This document shows positions 19,306-28,915 of a stretch of 64,000 nucleotides of DNA, piece after piece. The notes under the pieces were generated by a model. The model was not told where the DNA came from and searched no databases. It saw nothing but the letters and a program-made list of their open reading frames with translations. The stretch comes from Paraburkholderia nodosa DSM 21604 (GTDB lineage: Bacteria; Pseudomonadota; Gammaproteobacteria; Burkholderiales; Burkholderiaceae). The first letter of the stretch is position 1. Each line of letters opens with the position of its first letter. The position numbers were made by a program, and so were the translations under genes. The stretch covers positions 283,830 to 347,829 of the forward strand of contig NZ_JAFA01000007.1 of assembly GCF_000519185.1 (NCBI RefSeq), in the 5' to 3' direction.

Positions 19306-19560
19306 ATGTCGCCGCACGATTCAGTGTGCTTTATTCCGGACACCCCGTCTAGCAAGGTTGAAGAAAAGTACGCGCTGCACGTCTACTTTGCGACGGAACT
19401 GGCATCCTCGATCGATACCGTGCTGCAACCCACACCCTGGGGAGAACCGCGACTGTCTCGCGCTTCAGTTCGTCGATGTGATGGCGGGAGTTATCTGGTC
19501 TCACTATGAGCGCAGCAACACCGAAGCATACGCAGTGTGCGATACCGCATATCGGCCAGC
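19306..19560 (+). pseudogene. Frameshifted remnant resembling DUF3800
   Basis: One frame reads KVEEKYALHVYFATELASSI. After about 60 bp the adjacent frame continues LQFVDVMAGVIWSHYERSNT, reminiscent of the C-terminal region of DUF3800 proteins (LQxxDVxAxxIWxHYE). The DUF3800 N-terminal DES/DExG motif is absent. The family assignment rests on a short match only. Confidence 0.35.
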
Positions 19561-19612
19561 GCCACCTGTTCTTCTAGGCGGCCGCTCCCGGAGACCGACT
19601 GACTTGCCGTAA

Positions 19613-20184
19613 TACCTCGCATCGCCCTGTACCGACGCTCAAGGCGGCGCTCCCTTTCCTAAAGGTGATACGGATCTGTACCGCTTGGTGTCTGGACAAG
19701 GTTCACCTCGTACGATGCATTGACGTTCGCTGCTCCACATACCGGAAGGATTCCTGAATACATTCCACATGAGGACTAGACCAGGCGGGTGAGGATCACG
19801 TGCTGGACCCACTCTAACGGGCCGCTGGCGTGCAAAGGTGCTCGACGGACGCGGGTGGCACCCGGTCAATTGTCAATGGCGCTTGCCATGGGCAATAGCA
19901 GTTGCCGGAGGCGCCAGTTCAGTACCTCCGCCCTGGCTTGCCCGACGCGTTGCGAAACGCTTCGGTTCGAAAGGCCCATGAAAATCCTGTGAAAGTATAT
20001 GGAAATGGCAATCGCTTGTATTTCCATTGTTATTGACGTAGTCCGATCAGGTAGGTACGATGCGCCGCTGATGAACGGCGGGCGGACCAAAACAACCGCG
20101 CGCAGACCCGGCATTGAATCAGCAAAGGGCGGAACGCATGGCGGCGTCCCGATACAGCCCAATGACTTCGGACTGGAAGATGTT
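19613..20184. other. Intergenic region upstream of cytochrome b561
   Basis: No gene was recognised. An open frame in phase with the cytochrome b561 gene extends back to 19999, but its residues are unlike any family member. The stretch should contain that gene's promoter. Confidence 0.4.
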
Positions 20185-20814
20185 ATGAACCGGATGTCAC
20201 GAGCGGCAAGGCAATCCAGCACGCATGAAGGTGAGCCGTTAACCGAGATCGGGCAAGATGGCCAATCTGGCCTGCGCGGCCTGGTACAAGTGCAGGCCGA
20301 GACCGACCGGGGCCGCTACGACAGCGTTGCGCGATTTTTCCACTGGACATTTGCTGCCTGGATTATTTACGCGAGCATTACGGGTTACTCGCTCACCCGG
20401 ATGGCCGATGGACCGGTGCACGATTCCCTGTCGCAACTGAACATGTCGATAGGAACGGTGCTGATCGTGCTTTTTCCGCTTCGGGTGGGTTGGAAGCTGG
20501 TCCGAATCGCGCCGCCTGCGCTGCCCGATGTGTCCGTCGAACAGCAATTGCTGGCACGCATCGTACATGTCGTGATTTACGTCACGATTTTTGCTGTGCT
20601 TGCGAGTGGTTTCCTGATGGTTCCGAATGGCTATCCGTTGTTCGGCCTGGTTGAAATTCACACTCCGTTCCAGAAAGGTCCGCTAACCGACGAATTGTTC
20701 GCAGTGCATCGCGCAAGTTGCGCTCTGCTGGTGGGACTGGTCATATTGCACGTGGCTGCAGTAATCAAGCACCAGCTTATCTCGCGTAACGACGTGCTGC
20801 GAAGGATGCTTTAA
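20185..20814 (+). CDS. Cytochrome b561 (YceJ-type)
   Basis: A 209-residue inner-membrane cytochrome. After a ~40-residue polar N-terminus come four transmembrane helices: RFFHWTFAAWIIYASITGYS, TVLIVLFPLRVGWKLV, a third around HVVIYVTIFAVLASGFLMVP, and HRASCALLVGLVILHVAAVIKH. Histidines in helices 1, 3 and 4 are placed to ligate two b hemes. The fold is that of electron-transfer di-heme cytochromes linking the quinone pool to periplasmic acceptors. Start ATG 20185 is the best fit, but its ribosome site is weak. It has no operon partner. Confidence 0.85.
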   Translation: MNRMSRAARQSSTHEGEPLTEIGQDGQSGLRGLVQVQAETDRGRYDSVARFFHWTFAAWIIYASITGYSLTRMADGPVHDSLSQLNMSIGTVLIVLFPLRVGWKLVRIAPPALPDVSVEQQLLARIVHVVIYVTIFAVLASGFLMVPNGYPLFGLVEIHTPFQKGPLTDELFAVHRASCALLVGLVILHVAAVIKHQLISRNDVLRRML

Positions 20815-21120
20815 ATACTGCCCTCCGGTTCCGGCAACGACAAGCGTTTGCGCCGTGCAGTAGAGCCTACTCACGAGGAGCGGGGGTCACGATTGATCCA
20901 GCGCGTGGCCCCCGCGAATAGCGGCGCGGTCCAAGACATCGACGCTCTCAGACCTGCCGGTCGGCTGCCGCCCAATCCAGGCCTGGACGGCTCAGGCGAT
21001 ATAGCGTCGGTCCATCAGCGACGTTGCCAGAATCACAATCAACGTTGACGGTCTGCAATATATTGAGTGCGCAGTATTGGCGCTTGAGTGGCCTGGCCAC
21101 TCGAGAAACGCTGGCCTTTT
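20815..21120. other. Convergent intergenic region with a hairpin
   Basis: Lies between the convergent cytochrome b561 and TonB-receptor genes. GAGTGGCC-T-GGCCACTC at 21086-21102 is a near-perfect palindrome that could terminate the receptor transcript. No gene was seen. Confidence 0.45.
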
Positions 21121-23370
21121 CTACCAGTTGTATCGCGCTGATGCGATGACTGTGCGAGGATTTCCATAAATGCACACGGCTGATGACTGACAACCGCCTA
21201 CGTAACGGCGATCGAAGATGTTCGTTGCGTTGATCGCGAAGCGCCAGTCGCGCATGTCGTAATGCACCGCGGCATCGTAGAGCGTATAGCTCGGCACAGA
21301 GATCGAGTTGTCTGCTGCGCCCGCAACCGAGCTTTGATAACGCACGCCCATGCCGAAGCCCAGTCCGGCGATCGCGCCGGTATGCCAGGTCCAGTCAGCC
21401 CACAGCGATGCCATCTGCCGTGGCCGCGGAATATCCACCGGCCATTTGTTCAACGTTTCGTCATTGGCCTTGATGTTCTTCACGTCCTGATAGACGTATG
21501 CCGCAATGATCGACAGATTGTTCGTCAGCTTGCCCACAGCGCTGAACTCGAACCCTCGGGAGCGCACTTCGCCAGTCTGCACGTAGGTGCTGAGAGTGGG
21601 GTCGTCGAGGTTGGGCGTCGCGACGTTGGTCTGGTTTATCTGATAGAGCGCCGCGTTGAGCATCAGGTTTTTGCCGGGTGGCTGCCAGCGAACGCCCAGT
21701 TCAACCTGACGCCCGCGCGTGGGTTCGGGCAGGGCGCCGTTCGCCATGTTCACGCCGAGCAGTGGGTTGAACGAGGTCGAGTAGCTGATGTACGGCGACA
21801 GCCCGTAATCGCCGAGGAACGTGAGACCGATGCGGCCGCTGAATGCGTGATCTGCCCGCGTCTGCTGAGTACCGCCCATCAGGTCGTTCTGTGTTGTAAC
21901 CGACCAGTCCTGGCGGCCACCGAGTGTGAACACCCAGCGGCGCCACTTGATCTGATCCTGCAAGTAGATGCCGAACGCGTCCATCGCGCTCTTGATGTCG
22001 GTACGAGGATACGCGTTCGACGAGGAGAAGATTGCCGCGGTAACGGGCGTGTATACAGGGCTGAAGAGATTCAGGTCAGGCGCGAGCGCGAGCCGCTCAC
22101 TGTCGGTCGTGGTTTGCCGGTTGTACTCGAAACCTGCCAGCACGGTGTGGTCAAATTCGCCGGTTCGGAATTTTGCCTGCGCCTGGTTGTCAATGTCGAA
22201 GCGGTTTTAGTTGAATTGGAAGATCCCGGCGTAGCGTGTGAGCGACGCCATCGTGGGGTCGGCTTCATCGAGGCCCCCGCCGTACACCGACCAGTCATCG
22301 GTCGAAAGATGCATGAAGCGTGCACTCTGGCGCACCGTCCACACACTATTGAACTGATGCTCGAACTGGTAGCCGATGGATGCCTGACGCTTGCCATAGC
22401 GGTCGAAATCCGGATCGCCCACGTAGAGATTGTTCGAGATCACACCGTTCGGATTGGGCAGGACCGTGCCGCTCGCTGGCAGGAAATTGCTTGCGGTGTC
22501 GGTCCAGTCCTGCAGGTAGGTCGCGTAGAGCGTGAACGACGTCGCAGCATCTGGCTGCCATTTGATGGAGGGCGAGAGCGCCACCCGCTGATCGGAGTTC
22601 GGCCCGAGCTGCACGTTGCCGTCGCGGGCGACGCCAACCACGCGGTAAGAAAGCGTGCCATCCTTGTCGATCCTGTCGCCGATGTCGAAGGCAATCTGCT
22701 TGCGCGCGAAATTTCCGATCTGCAATTCCATTTCGCGAATGCGCTCACCATTAGCGATCTTGCTTTGCACATCGACGATGGCGCCTGGATCGCCCTGCCC
22801 GTAAAGGACCGAGGTCGGGCCGCGCAGCACGCTCAGGCTGTCAATCATGTAGGGGTCGACGCGCCAGCTCGCGAGATTGATCGTGTTGGGCACGGAGAGT
22901 CCGTCGACGAAGAGCGTGGGCGTGAAGCCGCGCAGTGCGGAATACCAGTCGGAACGGTTGTCCGAGCTATAGGTGGAAAAACCCGGAACGTAGCGCAACG
23001 CCTGATTGATGTCTGTGGCGCGCGTCATCTCGATCTGCTCGGCGGTGACAACGTTGATCGTCTGCGGGATCTCGTTGATGGGCGTGTCCGTTTTCGTGCC
23101 GGTTGCGCTGCGGCGTGCGACCAGGCCGACGGTTGCATCCTTGTCGCCATTGGCCAAAACCGGGATCGTGGGTAGTGTTTCACCGCCTGCGGCCGGTTGG
23201 TCCGCTCCGCTGCTTGCTGCGTTGCCAGATACGCTGTCCGACGACTGCGCCTGCCGGGTTGCGCCCTGCGGCGCATCCGTCTGCGCCCAGGCGTGGCCCG
23301 CCGCCGCATAGAACGCCATGCCCGCAGCGGTCGAGATCGCGCGCATGCGCGTGCTGGTTGCCCATTCCAT
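21121..23370 (-). pseudogene. TonB-dependent siderophore receptor interrupted by one in-frame stop
   Basis: The frame runs 750 codons without a shift, the normal length for a ferrisiderophore receptor, but a TAA at 22207-22209 interrupts it after about 387 codons, between FQFN and NRFDIDNQ. The first part has a signal peptide (MAFYAAAGHAWAQ), a plug domain (IPQTINVVTAEQIEMTRATD) and YGQGDPGAIVDV. The second contains barrel strands and the terminal PRTVIASARYNW ending in an aromatic residue. A single base change would restore it. Start ATG 23370 has GGAG and AAAGG upstream. A Fur-like box and a divergent AraC regulator suggest iron and siderophore control. Confidence 0.85.
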
Positions 23371-23734
23371 CCTTTGTTGCTCTCCAGTAGTGTGTGGCTG
23401 CCCGACGGCGAGCCTTGGTATCGGGGATGGCAGGCCAGGCGGCCAGTGCTTCCCCTGTTTTCCGTTGACTTGCATGCCCTGCCAGCGCCGCGCGCAACCG
23501 CGGCATCTCATGCGGTTTCACCGCCACTTCCCGACGACCTCACCGTTTCGCAGACAAGCCGGGAGCACGCGGCGGCGACAGTCTGTCGCGCAGCGGAAAG
23601 TCATTGCCCGGGGGATTTAGCGTGCGGCGCCGTCTGGGTGAACCAGCTGGCTCCTGACCACGCCTCTCATGTCTCTTGACCTTGCCAGGTTACGCGCAGT
23701 CGGCCGGCGGGAGGAATCGTGCATCGAACTATGC

Positions 23735-23753
23735 AAGAATGAGAATTATTACA
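23735..23753. promoter_or_regulatory. Candidate Fur box
   Basis: AAGAATGAGAATTATTACA agrees with the 19-bp Fur consensus at 13 positions by hand alignment. It sits in the ~500-bp gap between the TonB-dependent receptor and the divergent AraC regulator, the expected place for iron repression of either. Confidence 0.5.
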
Positions 23754-23865
23754 GTTTTGACGCCCGACTTAGGGCCCGACGAGACAAGGGAAAGCTTACA
23801 TGCGACCGACATCCGACGTAATGACAACTTCTATCGCGATCGTGCCATTTTGTTGCTGAAACTCG

Positions 23866-24687
23866 ATGAAAACGGAAAAGCTTGAAAATCTGGAACCCGT
23901 ATGGCGGCAACGCTTTCTGCCGATCCGCACAAACGCGGACAACCCGGTCGTTGCACGAATGTGGGATTTCGAGGACGGCTTTCGGGATGCGTGGCACGTT
24001 CACGACGAGGCCCAGCTCATCTATGTGACGCGCGGAGTGGCCCGAGCGCTAACACCGAATAGCATCTGGACACTCGCACCGTTCCAGGCGATCTGGATGC
24101 CGCCTGGCATGCTTCACGAGCTCCACGCGATTGGCGATGTGACCGCGCGTACGGCTTATGTCGATGCGGCAATCGCGACGGAGTTCAGGGTATGGACGCA
24201 GTGCAGGGTGGTGCAGGTCGGACAGCTGCTGGACGCCTTGGTGGTGGCCCTGGCCGTGAGCGCCGGTGACAGCGATGCCCGGCGCGCCGAACTTGCGCTT
24301 CCGCTTTTCCTGTTCGAGCTGCAACGCGCATTGCCCGCGTTGAGCGGGACGCTTCCGCTTCCGGACGATCGCCGGCTGCGCGCAGTCTGCGAACAGCTGT
24401 TGCTGTGTCCCGAGAACAACGAAACGATTGACGTTTGGGGCGCGCGTGTCGGTGCCAGCACGCGGACATTGGCGAGGCTCTTTCGTGACGAGACCGGGCT
24501 GAGCTTTGGCCAGTGGAGGCAGCAGCTAAGGCTGGTGGAGGCCGTTGCGCGTCTCGCGTTGGGGACACCCGTGGCGACAGTTGCGGCTGAACTTGGCTAT
24601 CAAAGTCCGAGCGCATTTACTTCGATGTTCAGGAAGGCGCTAGGAACGAGCCCGCAGAGGTATCTCAGGTCGCGCGACAACACGTGA
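23866..24687 (+). CDS. AraC-family regulator with cupin-like sensor domain
   Basis: A 273-residue regulator. The N-terminal ~110 residues have the cupin pattern WHVHDEAQLIYVTRG and a later MPPGMLHELHAIG. The C-terminal ~95 residues form the two helix-turn-helix motifs, with IDVWGARVGASTRTLARLFR and ATVAAELGYQSPSAFTSMFR followed by LGTSPQRYL. It is transcribed divergently from the siderophore receptor gene, whose expression it may control together with Fur (inference). The gene ends 6 bp before the IS6-family element at 24694, so its last few residues could have been altered by that insertion. Confidence 0.88.
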   Translation: MKTEKLENLEPVWRQRFLPIRTNADNPVVARMWDFEDGFRDAWHVHDEAQLIYVTRGVARALTPNSIWTLAPFQAIWMPPGMLHELHAIGDVTARTAYVDAAIATEFRVWTQCRVVQVGQLLDALVVALAVSAGDSDARRAELALPLFLFELQRALPALSGTLPLPDDRRLRAVCEQLLLCPENNETIDVWGARVGASTRTLARLFRDETGLSFGQWRQQLRLVEAVARLALGTPVATVAAELGYQSPSAFTSMFRKALGTSPQRYLRSRDNT

Positions 24688-24693
24688 TTCAAC

Positions 24694-25522
24694 GGCTTTG
24701 TCAAGTTGGCCGAAGATGGTGTGTGCCATCTGGGCAAGCTAAGGTATCCTTATTGGATAATTCCGAGCTTGCTTACCCCGGCCCAGCACTGCCAGGCAAG
24801 TAGGCGTGCCTGAAGTTCTACGCGATGGCAGGCAGCCTTCATCTGGTGCCGGGGCGAGGCGAAGTGCTGACGGATAGGACCGAAGCGGGAGAGAAACGCC
24901 TGAATACGCTGGGGATCGCGAAAGCCTTGCATCTGGCGCTCGCGCCGGCACGTGGGTTGGTGGCTATTTTCCGCGCGGTTATTGACCCGGGCCGACGCTT
25001 TCACGAATACATGTTTCACTCCGGCCAGTTCGGGCACCTCCGCCTTTGCTGCCGGATAGCTACGCAGTTGATCGGTGACAATCTTTCGGGGCACCGGGTG
25101 TGAGCGCAATACCTTCCTGAGAAAGCGTGTGGCCGCAGCCTTGTCGCGCCGCTTTTGCAACAGCACGCCCAGTTCGGTGCCGTGCTCGTCCACCGCGCGC
25201 CACAGCACGTACGGCTCGCCGCGCAGCTTCACGAACACTTCATCGAGGTGCCAGGTCGAGCCCACCCTGCCCCGCACGGCCTTCGCGCAGCGCGCAAACT
25301 GCGCACCAAACCGCTCGCACCAGTTGCGCACCGATTCGTTCGTGACACTCACGCCGCGCTCGAGTAGTAATTCCTCGATGTCACGCAGGCTCAGGTTGAA
25401 GCGGTGGTACCACCGTACTGCGCAACTGATGACCGATGCCGGGAAACGGAAACCGTAGTAAGGTGATTTGCTCTTCTTCATCCCGCCATTTTACCAGGCA
25501 CGGTCATCAACTTGACAAAGCC
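24694..25522 (-). mobile_element. IS6-family insertion sequence, second type (829 bp)
   Basis: Perfect 15-bp ends GGCTTTGTCAAGTTG (24694-24708) and its complement (25508-25522) bound one transposase gene. The flanking 8-mers GATTCAAC and CTGCGAAA differ, so no target duplication is left. The element marks the left edge of the catabolic island. Its transposase is clearly distinct from copies A and C of the other IS6 type. Confidence 0.88.
24750..25481 (-). CDS. IS6-family DDE transposase (second type)
   Basis: A 243-residue transposase of full length. It has a helix-turn-helix region (SLRDIEELLLERGVSVTNES), then the catalytic triad: Asp in WHLDEVFVKLRG, Asp in KIVTDQLRSYPAAK and Glu in NNRAENSHQPTCRRER, with the expected spacing. 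It appears intact, so the element may still be active. Confidence 0.93.
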   Translation of the reverse strand: MKKSKSPYYGFRFPASVISCAVRWYHRFNLSLRDIEELLLERGVSVTNESVRNWCERFGAQFARCAKAVRGRVGSTWHLDEVFVKLRGEPYVLWRAVDEHGTELGVLLQKRRDKAAATRFLRKVLRSHPVPRKIVTDQLRSYPAAKAEVPELAGVKHVFVKASARVNNRAENSHQPTCRRERQMQGFRDPQRIQAFLSRFGPIRQHFASPRHQMKAACHRVELQARLLAWQCWAGVSKLGIIQ

Positions 25523-25845
25523 CTGCGAAAGCTACGCGCCCGGTCGCTATTGATGGGTGCGCGTATTGGTGCGCGGCGACGCGCCGTGTAACAGTCGCCG
25601 AATTTGCTTACGCGAGCGCCATCCGCGTGGCGGTTCGGCCGCCATGTCGTCCGCGCTCGCCCGCAAGGCGGCCCACGCCACGGCCACGCGCCTGTCACGA
25701 ACACTATCCGGTCGCCCGATGCAGAAAATAGTCTGCTTGACGGATTGTATGACAGGAATATAATCCGTCAGCAAGCGGACGGTCTGCCGTCTGGAGAGGG
25801 CGGCCGCAAGTCGGCCAGAAAAGCCAACATTACGGAGACAGCACC
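25523..25845. other. Upstream region of the first catabolic operon
   Basis: No gene was recognised between the IS element and the first MFS gene. The last 110 bp contain the operator-like repeats at 25738-25770 and should contain the operon promoter. Confidence 0.5.
25738..25770. promoter_or_regulatory. Operator region of the first catabolic operon
   Basis: TGACGGATT (25738-25746) and AATCCGTCA (25762-25770) form a 9-bp inverted repeat. Inside it lies TTGTATGACAG (25745-25755), close to the TTGT-NNN-ACAA pattern of FCD-type GntR operators. The same pattern is perfect at 34035 upstream of the second operon. The GntR regulator at 39275 is the obvious candidate to bind here. Confidence 0.6.
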
Positions 25846-27261
25846 ATGCAGATGGATGCCAGCATTGGAGCGCGCCTGGACAAACTGCCCCTGTCCGGGT
25901 TCCATTGGCGTCTGCTCGGACTGATCGCGGCCGGCATGTACTTCGATTCGTTCGACATCTATATCGCCGGCACAGTGCTTGCCGCGATGGTTCACAGCGG
26001 CGAGTCCACGCTGGGTCAGAACGCGACGTTCGTTTCCGTCACCTTTATCGGCATGATGGCGGGCGCGTGGCTCTCCGGGGTGCTCGGCGATCGCTTCGGC
26101 CGCCGCTTCTGCTATCAGTTCAACCTCGGCATTTACGGCTTCGCATCGATTGCCGCGGCGCTCGCGCCGTCGATCTACTGGCTGATCTTCTTTCGTCTCG
26201 TGATGGGCATCGGCATGGGTGCCGAGATCGTGGTCGGATACGGCACGCTCAGCGAGTTCATTCCCGCCCACTGGCGCGGGCGCTTTGGCACGATCCTCAA
26301 CCTCATCATCAACACGTCGCTGTTTCTCTCGACGTTTCTCGGCTGGCTGATCGTCCCGCAGTACGGCTGGCGCTGGATGTTCGCGATCGCGGGATGCGGC
26401 GCGCTGTTTGTCTGGTTCCTGCGCAAGTCGATGCCGGAATCGCCGCGCTGGCTCGCATCGCGCGGACGCGCCGACGAAGCCCGGCAGATCGTCGAGCGCA
26501 TCGAGGCGGCGTGCGGCAGGCCCACGGACCGCACGGCGGGTGTCACGTCGTCCCTCACGCGCGAGTCGTCTGCAGGCGCCGCGAACAATGCGAACGATGC
26601 CGGCCGGCTCGCAGACCTGTTTTCGCGCCGGCTGCTGACGCGCACCACCACAGCCATCACGGTGCTCGTCGCGCTCTTTACCGTCAATTACGCATTCGTC
26701 AGCTGGATACCCACATTCCTCGTGAAGCAGGGACACAGCGTGTCGAACTCGCTCGGCATCACGGCACTGATGTTCGCGGGCGGCCCCGTCGGTTCGCTGA
26801 TTGCATTTGGCCTCGCCGAGCGCCTTGGCCGGAAATGGGGCATTGTGCTGTTTTCGCTCGTCTGCGCGGGCTTTGGCGTCGCCTATCCGTTCGCGCAGTC
26901 GGCGGTGGCGATCACGGCGCTCGGCTTTGCGATCACGGCTGGCATCTATGTGCTGTCTTCGTTCAGCGTCGCCACGTATGTGCCCGAGCTGTTTCCCACG
27001 GAGCTGCGGCTGCGCGCCGCGGGGCTTGCCAACACGGCGGGCCGCGCAGTCAGCATCGTCGTGCCGTACGCGGTGGCGAGCGCGTTCATGCGCTTCGGCA
27101 TCTCGGGCGTGCTCACGCTGATCGTCAGCACGCTGCTGATACAGGCGGTGATCGTCGGCGTGTTCGGGGCGGAAACGAAGCACCGCTCGCTCGAAGCGAT
27201 TGCCGCCGACGCCACGAACGGGCAAGCGCTTGAAGGATGCGCGAGCGCCGCGGCGGAGTGA
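25846..27261 (+). CDS. MFS transporter (metabolite:H+ symporter type), first gene of the catabolic island
   Basis: A 471-residue, twelve-helix carrier. It has the sugar/acid-porter style N-terminus (MYFDSFDIYIAGTVLAAMV near residue 26), the loop 2-3 motif GDRFGRRF, a second copy SLIAFGLAERLGRKWG, and PELFPTELRLRAAGLANTAGR after helix 10. These are typical of aromatic/organic-acid symporters. A hydrophilic loop of about 45 residues separates the two halves. ATG 25846 is preceded by ACGGAGACAGC. It is the first gene of an operon that runs to the aldehyde dehydrogenase at 33976, so it probably imports that pathway's substrate. Confidence 0.9.
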   Translation: MQMDASIGARLDKLPLSGFHWRLLGLIAAGMYFDSFDIYIAGTVLAAMVHSGESTLGQNATFVSVTFIGMMAGAWLSGVLGDRFGRRFCYQFNLGIYGFASIAAALAPSIYWLIFFRLVMGIGMGAEIVVGYGTLSEFIPAHWRGRFGTILNLIINTSLFLSTFLGWLIVPQYGWRWMFAIAGCGALFVWFLRKSMPESPRWLASRGRADEARQIVERIEAACGRPTDRTAGVTSSLTRESSAGAANNANDAGRLADLFSRRLLTRTTTAITVLVALFTVNYAFVSWIPTFLVKQGHSVSNSLGITALMFAGGPVGSLIAFGLAERLGRKWGIVLFSLVCAGFGVAYPFAQSAVAITALGFAITAGIYVLSSFSVATYVPELFPTELRLRAAGLANTAGRAVSIVVPYAVASAFMRFGISGVLTLIVSTLLIQAVIVGVFGAETKHRSLEAIAADATNGQALEGCASAAAE

Positions 27262-27315
27262 AGGGCGCCGCAAGGATTTCCACACACGGATCACCAGATA
27301 AAGGAAACAAGAGAC

Positions 27316-28116
27316 ATGTCATCGCCCGCTGAGAACTACCGGATTTACGCAGTCAAGTATGCGCATTTCGAACGCCGCTCAGGCGATAACTTCATCGGCG
27401 GCGACTCCCATGACGTGCCGATGCCGCTCGATTACTTCGTATGGGCCGTGGTGGGCGAGTCGCGCACGTTCATCGTCGACACGGGCTTCGATCAGGCGAT
27501 GGCCGACAAGCGCGGCCGCACGATCACGAACACGGTGGAGCACGGCCTCAAGCAGATCGGCATTCGCGCCGACGACGTCGAAGACGTCATCATCACGCAC
27601 ATGCACTACGATCACGCAGGCAATCACTCGCTGTTCCCTCGCGCGCGCTATCACCTTCAGTACCGGGAGATGGCGTATTGCACGGGCCGCTGCATGTGTC
27701 ATCACGCGCTGAGCCATCCGTTCGAGCCGGAAGACGTGAAGTCGATGGTCGGTCGCCTGTTCGAAGGGCGCGTGCAGTTCCATGACGGCGCCTCTGAGAT
27801 CGCGCCAGGACTGAGCGTGCATTGGGTCGGCGGACATACGAACGGCCTGCAGGTCGTGCGCGTGCATACGCAGCGCGGCTGGGTCGTGCTGGCGTCGGAT
27901 GCTTCGCACTTCTACGCGAACATGCAGGAGCATCGGCCGTTCCCCGTCGTCTACAACGTCGGCGACATGCTGGAGGGCTATGAAGCCGCTCATCGGCTGG
28001 CGCGCTCGCCGAATCACGTGATTCCCGGCCACGATCCCGCGGTGCTGACGCGCTATCCGTCGCATGACCGCGCGACGGAAGGCTGGATCGTGCGGCTCGA
28101 TGCAGAAGCACGCTAA
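27316..28116 (+). CDS. MBL-fold hydrolase, AHL-lactonase-like
   Basis: A 266-residue metallo-beta-lactamase-fold protein. It has the metal-binding motif THMHYDHAGNH (HxHxDH) near residue 95, a later HWVGGHTNGLQ His, Asp in LASDASHFY and His in VIPGHDP, matching the dinuclear zinc site of AiiA/AttM-type lactonases. AttM-like enzymes open gamma-lactones, including acyl-homoserine lactones and gamma-butyrolactone. In this operon a pathway lactone is a more likely substrate than a quorum signal (inference). It starts 54 bp after the MFS gene with AAGGAAAC upstream, and the next gene begins 13 bp after its stop. Confidence 0.85.
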   Translation: MSSPAENYRIYAVKYAHFERRSGDNFIGGDSHDVPMPLDYFVWAVVGESRTFIVDTGFDQAMADKRGRTITNTVEHGLKQIGIRADDVEDVIITHMHYDHAGNHSLFPRARYHLQYREMAYCTGRCMCHHALSHPFEPEDVKSMVGRLFEGRVQFHDGASEIAPGLSVHWVGGHTNGLQVVRVHTQRGWVVLASDASHFYANMQEHRPFPVVYNVGDMLEGYEAAHRLARSPNHVIPGHDPAVLTRYPSHDRATEGWIVRLDAEAR

Positions 28117-28129
28117 GCGGGGCGGCAAG

Positions 28130-28915
28130 ATGATCCTGAAAGGCAAGCGCGCGCTCGTTACGGGTTCGTCCAACGGCCTGGGTCTCGCAATGGCGCGGGC
28201 GCTGGCGGGCGCGGGATGCGACATCGTCCTGCATGGGCTCGAGACGCCGGGGCAGATGATGCGCACGATGGACGAGCTGGAGCATGCATTCGACGTGGAC
28301 GTCGCGTATGTGCAGGCCGATCTCACCACGCCGGCCGGTGTCGATGCGCTGATCGGCGCGGCGCAAGAGCGGGTGCGCTCGCTCGACGTACTCATCAACA
28401 ATGCAGTCGTTCGGCATTTCGCGGCTATCGAAGCGTTTCCGCTCGATCACTGGAACAGCGCGCTCGCCGTGAACCTCACGGCCGCGTTTCGCGCGATCCA
28501 GCTGGCGCTGCCCGGCATGCGCGAGCGTGGCTGGGGCCGTATCTTCAACATGACGTCGGTGTACGGCGCGCGCGCCGTCGCCAACCGCGTCGACTACGTG
28601 ACGACCAAAACGGCGCTGCTCGGCCTCACGCGCTCGGTGGCGATCGAAACCTTGAGTCAGGGCATCACCTGCAACGCGATCTGCCCGGGCTCGGTGCTCA
28701 CGCCGAACATCGACGGCCGCATCCATGCGTTGATGGACGAGCGCGGCCTGAACCGCAACGATGCCGTGCGCGAATTCCTCAAGGGCAAGCAGCCGACCGG
28801 CGAACTCGTCGAGGCTGCGCACGTGGGCGAGATGGTCGTATTTCTGTGCGGCCCGGCGGCCAGCCAGATCACGGGCGCGATGATGCCGATCGAAGGAGGC
28901 TGGCTTGCAGGCTGA
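28130..28915 (+). CDS. Short-chain dehydrogenase, 3-hydroxybutyrate-dehydrogenase-like
   Basis: A 261-residue SDR resembling D-beta-hydroxybutyrate dehydrogenases. It has TGSSNGLGLAMA (cofactor) near residue 10, DVLINNAVVRH (NNA with Val instead of Gly), the catalytic Ser in FNMTSVYGARA, YVTTK for Tyr and Lys, and CPGSVLTPN. The C-terminal ITGAMMPIEGGWLAG fits the group. ATG 28130 follows GGGGCGGCAAG. The stop overlaps the start of the MmgE/PrpD gene by 11 bp, so the two are translationally coupled. The probable role is oxidation of a hydroxy-acid intermediate. Confidence 0.85.
   Translation: MILKGKRALVTGSSNGLGLAMARALAGAGCDIVLHGLETPGQMMRTMDELEHAFDVDVAYVQADLTTPAGVDALIGAAQERVRSLDVLINNAVVRHFAAIEAFPLDHWNSALAVNLTAAFRAIQLALPGMRERGWGRIFNMTSVYGARAVANRVDYVTTKTALLGLTRSVAIETLSQGITCNAICPGSVLTPNIDGRIHALMDERGLNRNDAVREFLKGKQPTGELVEAAHVGEMVVFLCGPAASQITGAMMPIEGGWLAG

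Noticed and set aside
21262..23175. Long open frame (637 codons) on the plus strand antisense to the TonB-dependent receptor
   Set aside because: Arg/His/Val-rich and without family similarity. It is the complement of the receptor's codon bias; the receptor frame has clear plug and barrel motifs.
25768..27294. 508-codon minus-strand frame over the first MFS gene
   Set aside because: Arg/Ala/Glu-rich shadow of a GC-rich gene; no start signal and no motif, while the MFS frame is unmistakable.
27316..28116. Quorum-quenching gene assignment for the MBL protein
   Set aside because: The fold supports lactonase chemistry, but its position in a catabolic operon makes a pathway lactone more likely; no luxI or luxR is present.
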